A stretch of DNA of 64,000 bases from Otis tarda (taxonomy: Eukaryota > Chordata > Aves > Otidiformes > Otididae), in NCBI GenBank assembly GCA_026413225.1, contig CM048575.1, positions 5,174,001 through 5,238,000 of the forward strand, in the 5' to 3' direction. The notes beneath the pieces are model-generated. The model was not told the DNA's origin. It worked only from the letters and a program-made list of their open reading frames with translations, and made no database searches. The first letter of the stretch is position 1. Every line of letters starts with the position of its first letter. The position numbers and the translations under genes were made by a program. This document shows, piece by piece, positions 46,246 through 58,200 of this stretch.

Positions 46246-46283
46246 ATGAGTCGCTACGGTCTGACTCCACGGTGTCGCTCTGA
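45818..46283 (+). other. MTF1: Spliced upstream ORF in the MTF1 5' UTR (28 codons)
   Basis: An ATG at 45818 opens a frame that runs through the end of exon 1 (45866), continues in phase into exon 2 (46246) and stops at TGA 46281-46283, 13 nt before the MTF1 ATG. The upstream ATG context (TCATGG) is reasonable, so it could lower main-ORF translation if transcription starts upstream of it. Confidence 0.5.
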
Positions 46284-46296
46284 GAGGCGGTGAGCC

Positions 46297-49200
46297 ATGG
46301 GGGAGAACAGCCCTGAAGGCAACGTTATCTACTATGAAGCGGAGGAAGACGACTTAACCCAAGATGACAATATGATGAGGTTCGCTGATAAAAACGGGCT
46401 GGTTTCTTCATCGTCTGGGACGGTCTACGACAGGACAACTGTTCTAATAGAGCAAGACCACAGCGTGTTGGAAGACGATGAGGATGAAGGACAGTGTGGT
46501 GATCACTTGCCTTTTTTAGCAGAGGGTCATGAAGAAGGATTTCATTTAATAGCAGATCATGAAGGAATGTCCCAGGGTTATGTGCAACATATTATTTCTC
46601 CAGATCAGATTCATCTAACAATAAATCCTGGTTCGACTCCTATGCCAAGAAATATCGAAGGAGCAACGCTCACTTTGCAGTCTGAATGCCCAGAAACCAA
46701 GCTTAAAGAAGTAAGTAGCTAGATATGATTCTGAATTTTATGCTTATTGTGAGTGCTTTTTGCCTGGTGACCTTAAGTGCTTCGGAAATCTGGTTTTCTG
46801 CAGCTGCTTGCCGGGAGGCAGACAGACGTTTCCCTTGTTACTGTGTAGCGGGGTGAACTGCGCTCCATTAAATCTGCCGTTACTTTTAGTGACGGTAACT
46901 CTTTGTGCTGCTGGGCAGAGCTGTTTCCCGCAGTCACTTAGCGGGTCAGCAGCAAAGCTGCTTTTCACTCAGTTTTCACTCTAATATCCTGCTGCCTTCT
47001 TGTGAGGCAGGTAGGAAGCACTTTTTGACATGATACGACACACTAGGTAGCAGGAGAAGATGGTACTGAAAATGCATTTATATTAGTAGCGTTTGTGATT
47101 TTAGTGATCTTTTATTTTCCTTTTGGTTGGGCAGTTATTTCCCAAGTTTCAGAGAGAGCTAAAAAGAACACAAACTCTTTTATTCTGTGGGTAACTACGT
47201 TCTTGAGAAAAGTGTGTCCAAGTGACAGGTTAAATTCCAGACTGTTGGCAGTAGCTAAAGTATCAAACTGAAGATGCCAAACTTAAAGTTACGTGTAGCT
47301 TTATTGTGTTGCTCACAGGGAAACTGTGAGAAGAAAATAAGAGAAGGTTTAAACTACCATCTGTTGAAAGCTTAGGTCAGCTTGCATATTTAAAACAGTG
47401 ATTACTTTTAATTCTGTTTCCCCAATTAATTTTACCTGCATGCAGAATGGTGAGGGCTTGTAAAGACTGACTTGGGATTCTTGCTTTTCAGGCGCAAAAG
47501 CAACGCAAAGTTTACTGACCAGCACAGCGACACCTTTGTGCTGCTTTTTTCTGAGTTAAATGAGATAATCCATACTAGTGTCTGTGCTGGTATCGGTGCT
47601 AGTAGTATCAGCTACCGGTGTAACTGATATTCAGTGTAAGAGAGAATTGCAGAAATGAGCCCCTGCTTAGCAAGGAAGCTGGCTTTGAATGCTCTGAATA
47701 ATTTAGATCAGCAGGGAACCTTTGTTATCGCTTGCTCAGCAGTGAGGAAATGGGGCTGTAGGAGGGCAGCTCTGCAGTTCTGAAACTTCTGGGCCCAGGT
47801 TTGTTCAGTCAGCCCATTTAAGTGCAAGGAACTCTTTTTGCTCAGTTATTATTCCTATTAGCAGCTACTGTATCCTACCTTCTTAGCTGCTAAAATATTT
47901 AATTTTTTTATGTTGGTCATACCAGTGCTTTCTTTTCTTTTTGTGGGGTAATCAGCTCGCGATCTACAGTGTCTGAGAACTGTGTGGGCTAGCTAAACAG
48001 GTGTTGATGACTGCACAAGCAATTAAACTGATTTTATTTCTTAACCCCTCCTTTTTTAAAAAAAAGGGTTTTTAAGATCTGGAATTTCCTAATGAAATCC
48101 TTGATCTGAATTTATTTTCCATCTCTTGAATTAATTTTCTTGGTGGAGGGGAGTTACACTGCAATCTGAGCGCAGTGGAAAGAAATCTATAGCATATGCG
48201 GCGCTGTTCCACCGTGTAAAAGCCCCTTTTGTCCTGCTGTCTCAAACACTTGATAACTTGTCTGGAGAAAGCTCTGAAACCCCGGAGTATTTGGCTCATC
48301 TTTAAAAGTCAGCAGTCCAGTGCTTTGTTACTTCCAAAACATCTGTAGCAGTTCTAACACTGTTTCAAAGTTTTAAATTTTCAAGTCAGTCTTAGACATT
48401 TATGAAGCAAAAGAGGGTTTTATACTTAATTAATTCATTACCTTTAACTTCCTTTTATTGTATTGCATCTCTCACTATAATTCTGTCTGTAAGAATAAAT
48501 GTGAATATAGTCTTATATTTCAAATTGATTTATTTATTTTTTTTTAATGATGATGCAGAAAAATTAGCAGTTTAAGGGGAACCTTGTAAACTCAAGACGA
48601 GTTAAAGGCAAACCGAGCAGTTTAAGTAGACATTGGCACCGTGTGCCAGGCTCAGCTTTTGCCAGTCTTGTTGATTACTGGATAATTAGTTCCTACTTCC
48701 AAGGTAAATGCTTAATTAAGACTCCCTACCTTCCCTCTGGTGCATCTCCTTGGGTGAGACAGCACACTGTCCTTTGCGAAAAGCATACGTGATGCAGCCA
48801 CAACCTTTATCTTCAAAGCAACTTGTTTCTGTGTGCTTGGTATCCTAGCCGTCGTCGTTTTTCCTGTCGCTGCTGTGTTGCTTTTTGTTGTTGCTTGCAG
48901 GTGCCAATGGTCTTGAGCACTTGCTGCTGTAACTGCAAGTCTTCTGTGGTCAATATCTACATAATTTTATGTGTATAATCAGTGCTTATTTGATGTGCTA
49001 ATGTTCCTAATGTGAGAAGATAATGAAATGCTTTGCTTTACAGAATGTTTTTATTTTGCGTAGAACACGGTGGTAGCGTTGCTTCTGTCTGCAGTATCCT
49101 TCTCCGAATAATTTGTGAAATAAAGATTTGGCCTTCGAGGGAAAAAGGGAGCACTGCAAGGCCTTTGTCAGAGCTGAGGCCGTTAAGCTGGAAGTGTTAC

Positions 49201-52200
49201 TGCCATCTTCCTTAAAATATGTGCATTGTCAGCTAGGAACCAAATCCTTAATCTATAATTAATATTTGCCTTCTCTTTGACTTTCTAGATGTGAATGCAA
49301 ACACCTAGAAAGCTTAACAGGCTCATCACTCGATTTTTAGGTAGTTCATGCCTCTGTCAAATGGCTCGTGTATCATGGGGAGAGTGTCCTGTAACGCAGT
49401 GTGTAAAATGTTGATTTCCAGCTGCCTTAAAACTCTAACAGGCAACATTTGCTTCAGTACTGATACAGAAATTGTACTGAATCTGATGATCCCTGGTGCA
49501 GATAATGTACTGCTTCTCATCTAATAAAATGTACTTTCTGACCTCGTGTCTGTGTTTTATCGGTCTGTGCCCTTGTGTTTTGGCTGACTCAGCACAACCA
49601 AACTTCTTAATTGTGTCGTAACTGTGTTACAGTGCTGGGATAGTTACTGAGGACTTTTATCTGATTTGAACTGTAAATTAAGGGCAAACTGCTTTACAGT
49701 GAAATTCCTGTTTCCTTCTCTGTACAGCACTTCTGATAATGCTGAGTGACTAGATAAAAATGTGAAGACTCCAGAATCTTTTCTTTTTCAAGTTACTGTT
49801 GGTCCTGTCATGTAGATTATTTGTTCCGCTTAAACACTTGATGTTTTTAATCTTTGATATTTTTTACTGTCTTGTACAAAGTCAAGGGAGACTCGGGTGC
49901 AGACACGAACAGCTGCTTTTGTTGTAGTGCACCGCTCTCATTGCTTTAGCACACACCTATTTCTTGACTAGCAAATCTGTAGCAAGTCAAATGCTTTGTA
50001 AGCAAGTAAACCTTGAGTCACAGGAGGAGAAGGATTTAGCAGGAATTTGCTCCGTATTGTGAATTTCATGGTATGCTGTCAAGTCACAAGTCCAAACATG
50101 ACGTTTTCCTATGTGTTCTCGTGTGAATTCGTCGTGTGTCCTGTACTTAGGGCAGCCTAGGTAACTGGTGTCTATAGAAATAAAGATAAAACAGTGTATC
50201 CCAAATAAGTATCAGAAGTATCAGAAAAAATTGAATTGGTATCTCTCAACTAGCTCTTATTTTAGATTATTTAAAGCTGTTACAGTGAAGAGTAGAGCAG
50301 GTCCTTTCTTGTCCCTTTAATAAAAACAAAACAAAAAGCCATAAGCAAATCCACAGTCTCCCTCGCTAGATGGGAATGGAGTGAGGATTCAGAGAAGTTG
50401 CCCTTCCACAGGGCAAGACATTTTGAGAAAGGAGAAGTGTTTTGGTTTTGGCAGTAAGGCTCCTGAACTGTAGTTTTTAATAGGCCCCTTAGTATGGGTA
50501 ATTTCTCAATCTTACTGGGGCAAAATGCTTTTTTACATTTGTTCTTTTACTATCTTCTGTAATTTCTTTCTGCTATCCTTTCCTTCCCTGCTGTATTTTG
50601 CGATAATTAAATATTTTTCCTGGTAGTTACAATTCTGTGGGATAATGTTGCTTCTCAGCTGTCGTGTGAAATTGGAAAAGCATGGAGAACTAGTTCCTGG
50701 ATATGTAATTGTCTATTCAAGTCTACATTGGAGAGTAAAGTTTCTCCCTGGATTAATTGAGTTGTAAGATAAGTGTTGATAATAATTAGCTTGGAAAACT
50801 CATCTGCATTTAGCAATATGCTATTAATATCCTCTATATGTAAGAGGCAGGAACTAAATTTGAATACTAGCCAAAATGAAAGCAACTCTAAAATAATCAG
50901 CAGTAGTCTTATGTCTTTCTAGCTTTATAGTTATGATATTTCTGTTCTATGTAAGGATCTCTTCATTTTAAATATAAATATTTAATGTAATAAGGATAGT
51001 TTTCATATTCTCTGAATACTAAAGCTTTATGAAAGGAAGGTGAAGGTAAATGCCAGGCTGTTGTGGTATCAACCAGAGACTACAGACTGAGATTACTCAG
51101 CTCCTATACACTCAGATTTTATAAAGCTTTTTTTTTGAGAAGTCTACCGGCAATTTTGTCCCTTACAAAGCTGGGATGATGCGTTTAGTGAACTGCAACC
51201 CCTGCCCTTACTGAGGAGCTTGTTTTCCAGGCTGCCCCTATCCTAGGGGTGATCTTCTGGGCAGGCAGAGCCCAGGTCTGAGCAACCTGGTTGTTACAGC
51301 CCTGAAATGCGTGCCTTGGTATAGGCTCTCGTTCTGTAGGTACTGTTTTGAACCTGTATGCAGAGAAAGGGGAGCAGAAGCATGCGATGAGATGTCCTTT
51401 GAGTGCCTCAGGTCTTGGGTACTTGCTGTAGGATCTAGTGGGAATGCTGAGCGCGTGTGGCTCAAATTGACATTGTTAGGGGCTGTTACTTTGATTATTT
51501 GAGAAATAAAACCTGAAAGTGTGCACCTTCCTTTGGACCTTATAGCACTGATACAGTTTCCAACAATACCAGCAGCTGTTAGCGTAAATAATGTTCCAGA
51601 TCCCCTCCCCTGTCCTCGTTCTTGTGCCATTGTAGGACACGAATGGGAGAGAACCTTCGGACAAAATATAAATGTGTGAGAGCCTTTTTACAGGTCTCAT
51701 AGTGGTTTTACTGAGGGCCCATTGTTGCTTTAATTTATGTGGTATTACACAAAGGATTAATCAAATTAGTTATTTTATGGAAGGATTAAAAAAATATTCA
51801 GTTCTTAATTAGGCATGCTGAGAATGATAGCTTTGGTGTTGCTCCTACTTAACACATCTACTAAATTCCCATTATTCTGAGAGGAGTTTGACTTCAAATA
51901 AAGTGATTTTATGTTTACCTGACGATAGATCAAGGCATCCCATGTTACTCTGTTCTCAGCTTCCAAGCCGTGATAGTAAAGAACTATAATTTGTCAAATG
52001 TTCTGTTCTGCTGCATGTATCTAAAGAAAAAAGAACAGTTGTTGGCTCATGAGATGGGTAGAAACCTGTAAGTGCTACACAGGGGTTATGCATCGATTCA
52101 TCAGTTCTCCTGGTATCAACTCCCAATTCTGTATTTTTTTTTTTTAAAAGGCAGTCTGCAGCCTTTTTTAAGCAATACTACTAGGTACTGTGAGGCTTTG

Positions 52201-55200
52201 TGCCTTCAAAAAGAGGAAAATCGCTGACTTATATCCTGCTGTAGTATCTTCCTGACTAGTTGTTACAATACTAAATTGACAAGTTTGTGCTCCTCTGTTG
52301 TGAGTTTGCGTTGCCTTTCTAAGCATTTCCAAATCGACATCTTTTGAACATGCTTCTGCTTCTTACCTGTCAACCACCAAGTCCTCTCTTGGGCTCTATA
52401 ATCATGTCTAGATGTTCAGATTTCTCAGCTGCTGCAGTCAAGTGAAAGCAACGGGTCTGATAATTAATGTTGAAGCTAAATTTATTGAAGCATGTCAGAC
52501 GACTTAGTCCTTCTACTTTATAAGAAAGAATGAGATTTAGTTAGATGTTACAACTTGCATGCTGGAAGCTTCTACATGGTCTCTTTCTGCCTGTTGCAGA
52601 AGCTGGGAAGGCCATCAAATCTAGTTCAATGGGAAATTGTTTCCTGGTGATCTCCATAGCTGGCTGGGAAATATGTGACGCTTGCCTTTTGATGTAAAGC
52701 ACCCTGTTTGATTTGTTACACATCAGGCACTGACTATTTCAGTAAACACAGAAGAACAAAGCACAAGGAAGGCTGCTTTTGAGATCAGATGAAGGAATGA
52801 GTGGACTGATGGTTAGACCACGGGAGATGTTGAAAACTGTAGTTCTCATTCAAGTTATTAATGGGGATTCAGCACACAGGGCAGTGCTTTTGAGGGTCGG
52901 GTTGTGAAAGCACATTTTCCCTTGTCTTCCTCCTCCACAAATAAATAGCTGTGCTAGATACCTGAGTGGAATGCAGGCACTACGTACAGGAATAGCGGGT
53001 AGGTTTGATAGCCTCTCAGCGTCCTTTCCAACTATATTCTCAGATTTTGGCTAGAAACGTTTTGAATTATGTTTTTCTTTTTTTTTCCTCTTCTATTAGA
53101 TTACTGTTCTTCTGTAAGGTCAGCCTGCTTTCCAATGTGTGCCACTCCTTCCTCACATAGTACAGCAGAAATATTAAGTTACCTGGTAATTAAACAACAG
53201 TAACATTTTTTTTTTTTTTCTGCCTTTGGGGTCAAAATCTATTCCATTGTCTTTGATGTTTAACTGCAGTTGTACCTGTTTGCACTCTAGAAATGCTTAA
53301 AAATTATTAAGCATGCAGCATTTTGTCTCTTAGGTTAAGAGATACCAGTGCACCTTTGAGGGCTGTCCGCGCACCTATAGCACTGCCGGAAACCTGCGCA
53401 CTCACCAAAAGACGCATCGTGGGGAATACACTTTTGTCTGCAACCAAGAAGGCTGTGGCAAGGCCTTTCTTACCTCCTACAGCCTCAAAATCCACGTCCG
53501 AGTGCACACGAAGGAAAAGCCGTTTGAGTGTGATGTGCAGGGCTGTGAAAAGGCATTCAATACACTGTACAGGTAGGAGCTTTTTGCCTATTTCTCTTGA
53601 AATTGTGGCTGGTGCTGTTTGGCAAGTTGGGTGTACTTTTTCTTTGTGGCTCAAAACAGTTGTTGTGCTTCTTCCTGGTACAGAGGTGAGTATAACCCCC
53701 CTCTGAAATATGGAAGTGCTGTACCAAGAGTAGGAGAACAGAAACTATTTGTATTTATATTATAATAGTATTGAAGGAATTCTCAGATTTGCTTCAGGGA
53801 CTTCAGAAGTGATACCAACTACCTTCAGTTCAGAATATGTTAAGCCTTTGATCTTGTCCTGCACTTTTGAAAGAATGGCTTGCTTGGCTCAGGTACGGGC
53901 CGTCTCCTCTTAGAAGTCATCATAAGAGGGATTTTTTTTTTTTTGCGTGCCTTTTAGGTTGAAAGCACATCAGAGGCTTCACACAGGGAAAACATTTTAA
54001 CTGTGAATCAGAAGGCTGCAGTAAATACTTCACAACGCACAGTGACCTGAGGAAGCACATTCGAACACACACAGGAGAAAAGCCATTTCGGTGAGTTGCT
54101 GGATGGCAATTTTTACTTCTGTGGGACATCTGTAATGGGCCACCTGTGCCAAAAGGCAGCTATTGCTGTCCTGAATGAAAAGCTGTTCTTCTGAGAAAAA
54201 AGTGAAGGTAGCAGCGTTGGAGCATGTTTGTTCTAGAGCTCCCTCAGTTGCCTGAAAAAGTGGGTGAAATGACTGTCTTGAAAGACAAGAATAATCAAGC
54301 TACTTCTTAAAACATAAATAAGTGCTACGATGAGGATGTTTTTGAAACATATTGCTGCTTCTCTGCCGTCATGCAGTGAAGGAGCACCCCCTCTCCAAAT
54401 GCTGACTTCATGCTTGAATTGGAAAGTTTGGAGCCCTGCGATAGTCCGAGTAGCACGCATAGCAGCTGTTGGGCGATACCTGGTTACTAACACGGATTAG
54501 CATTAGGCCTGCTTTTCAGAGTCCTGGCACTATTGCAAATCGTGATCTGAGGTTGTAGCCAATGCATTGAAGAAGCCTGACGCTAACTCTTCTGTGATGC
54601 TTCATTCAGGTGCGAGCATGACGGCTGTGGAAAGGCTTTTGCTGCAAGCCACCACCTTAAAACACACGTTAGGACACATACTGGTAAGTCTCAAGGGTCT
54701 GTTATTTCTTTAATTGAGCTTATTCAGTTTATACTGACTCTCGTAATCCTAGTATCTGTTTATACTAGCCTATAATATGTGGGTGACACCGAACTGGGTG
54801 GTGCCATCGATATACTTGAGGGAAGGGATGCCGTCCAGAGGGACCTTGACAGGCTGGAGGAGCGCGCCCGTGCGAAACCTCATGAAGTTCGACGAGGCCA
54901 AGCGCAAACTCCGGCACCTGGGTCAGGGCAGGCCCCAAGATTCATTTGTGCACTTCCATTTGCGCTTGATGGGTCTTGAATTTCATGAGCATGTTTCACA
55001 TATGTATCAGCAATGATGCATAAAAATTAAATGTTGTGTTCTTGTGTCAGTTCACGTGGTAAAATGGAAGCTTTTATCTGCAAGGCTCCTGAGAATGTTT
55101 AACACCACTTCACGCGTTCAGGATCTTGTGTGTGTAAAATATTATTGCTCTCCTAGGTGCTTTAAAAGTACGTGTCTGCTATGATGTTTTAAAGTTTGTT

Positions 55201-58200
55201 AATGTGTTTTGCGCTGTCTATAGGGGAGAAACCCTTCTTCTGTCCCAGTAATGGCTGTGAGAAGACTTTTAGTACCCAGTATAGTCTCAAGAGTCACATG
55301 AAAGGTCATGAGAAAGGACATTCTTATAATGCACTTCCCAATAACAATGTATCTGAGGTGAGTAGCGCTTCTTCCTGATGCTTCTGTGTTAGACGGAGAT
55401 AAACATACTTTGGGGAAGACGTTATTTGGTCTGTAGCTTGTTCTAAAGGTGTAACATTTAAGGCTGGGATTTTCGAAGGGAATTGTAACTACTTGTGCCC
55501 CATCTCCCGTGAAGAAACCCGCAGATGCCTCTTTTTTTGAACTCAATTCAATGTCCATTCTGAAATTGCTGGCATTCAGAGTGGTGGTGTAGGCTTTATT
55601 CTTATATACTGTGTTTGCAGTGTGCTGATAATAAACAGTGGGAAACTTCTGAAACTTCTAGCGTGGTATTTGGTTACTAAATTTTATTTAGAAAAGCTCA
55701 TCTAAATTTGTCTATTCATTTTAAGCACATTAAAATTAACGCTTGGGCTAATGCTTTGATGAGTGTGCCACATACTGGCACAAGTTTGTAGGCAATTATA
55801 TATATTGTCATACTTTCCTTATAGATTCTTACATTTTAATCAATACTGTGTAATAAATGTCTGAAGTAAAATTAAATACTAACTGTTAAGGTTTAAATTT
55901 TTAATTTCTATAGGCTGATTTGTTCCTGTGGGAGTTTAAAATTCTAGGTTATTTAATTTTTTGGAAGTAATGTGAAAGAGATGTTAAGAATCCCCGATAG
56001 CTACTAAATATCCTTTGCCTAGTAATATTACTCCTTTCATTTTTAGAATTGAGACTTGGATCACATATAGGTAAAAAAAATTCCACATAGACAGAACTGT
56101 ATAGACTCTAAAAAGTAATTTTAAACATTTCTGACACTGTTTTAAAAATATTGTCGTGGTTTAATCCCAGCTAGCAACTTAGCACCACGCTCACTCCTCC
56201 CTGGTGGGATGAGGGAAAGAATTGGAAGAGTAAAAATGAGAACTCAGGGGCTGAGATACAGACTGTTTAATAGGTAAAGCAAAACCTATTGAAGGAATTG
56301 ATTCACTGCTTCCCATCGGCAGGCAGGTGTTCAGCCATCTCCAGGAAAGCAGGGCTCCATCATGCGTAACGGTGGCTTGGGAAGACAAACGCCATCACTC
56401 TGAACGCCCCCCCCCCTCCTTCCTCCTCCTTCCCCCAGTTTATAGGCCGAGCCTGAGGTCGTACGGTGTGTAATATCCCTGGGGTCGGCTGTCCCAGCTG
56501 TGTCCCCTCCCAGCTGCTTGGGAACCCCCGGCCCACTCGCTGGTGGGGAGGGGTGAGAGGCAGAAAAGGCCTGGACTGTGTGTAAGCCCCGCTCAGCGGT
56601 GACTAAAACATCCCTGTGTCACCAGCACAAATCCCAACCACAGCCCCATCCTAACTACTAGGAAGAGAATTAACTCTGCCTCAGCCAAAACCAGCACAAA
56701 TATATAACTGAGTTTCTTTTTCTTCTTTACAGGACACAAGCCACTCACTGTGCCTGAGTGACTTAAGCCTCATATCGACAGACTCGGAATTGCGGGAGAA
56801 CTCTAATCCGGTGAGTTACTGTCCTGGAATTGCCTCACCTGTAATCTGAGTTTTGCTTTTTTTTCTGGCAATGTGCTTGTCCTATCAACTAGAACACAGC
56901 AGATTAGATGTGCGTGGCTGAGGGCTTCTGTTTCGCTTGTTCAGGCCTCCCGCGTGCTCTACTTTAGGCTTTCGTTTTGCTGGTGGAGGAGATGCAGTCT
57001 CTCACAGGATAAATGACTCAGGATAGAATTGTTTTAGGTGTACTCAATACTGTTTTTTTGTGTGTCTTCTGGCAGCTAGCAGGAGGGGCTCTCTTGACGA
57101 AAACCATGTTTCTTAGACAGCCTGTTGAACAAACATGACATTGGATTGCTGTCCTTTTTGGAATGCTGGAACAAAAAATAAATATTTCTGACTAAAAGCA
57201 GAGTAGCTGAGTGAAAGGAATCTTCCTCAAAAACATGCAGTGCTTAGTTCAACCTGTTTGTAAAGGCTCTGCGTGTGATTTTAATGTCTCGCTTATTGAT
57301 AAGTGCTGGCTGAGCTTAAATTTTACATAGAGGAAAATTACATAGTGATGAGACTGTGGAAGCAGTCTGCAGCTTTTTAAAATATTCTGTTTCTAGAGCA
57401 GCGTGGGTGACAGTAGTGCGTAGTCCAGGATATAATCTAAGTGGAGCTATTTTGTTTCTGCTCTGAAAAACGTTTCACAGCCAAGAACAAGTTAATAGCT
57501 GTTTCTGTTTCTAGGAGAGTATTACATGAAATAAGAGTTAAACAAAGTGTGGGTGCAGAAGAATAAATTTTACTTTTGAATGACTTATTTATTTTTGTAA
57601 GGATTTACTCATTCTGTTAGTGAACTTGATTGTGGGTAATAAAAACTAAGTGTCACTTTGCAGTATGTAAGTGAAAGACATTGCCTTTCCTGAAGGTGGC
57701 TGGTTAATTGGAGAGGTATTTCTGACATTCACATGCTGCTTGACTGGGATTTGTGCAAAGCTTACGGAAACCTGAGATATAACATTATCTGATGTCTTCC
57801 TCTTTGTTTTCTGTTTCCCAGACACATGGACAAGACCTTAGCACAATCTCACCAGCAAGCATCTTTGAGTCTATGTTTCAGAGCCCAGACCACACCGCAA
57901 ATCAGGACGACTCTCAGCAGACAGGTACAAATTGTGCATGCGCTATTTTGAGAGAGCTTTTTGACACTTTTCCCCCTCTGCATGCATGTACTTAATTCAG
58001 CATTTCAGACTGAAGATTGCTGTCCCACATAAGCCTTATGTAGCAAACAGAACTTTAACTTCTGTGTTGAAATTATTTTGTGTTGAAGTGCGTTGTATTC
58101 ACAGAGGGCATAACACTCAGCCAGCGACAGGGGAACTGACCAAGTATTTATAGCGTGTTGTTGTACAATGCTGACTTTGTTGCTCTTGACTTTCCACGTA

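Noticed and set aside
56152-56698. MTF1 exon within the LTR
   Set aside because: The MTF1 frame is complete without it, and the only open frame there is short and antisense.
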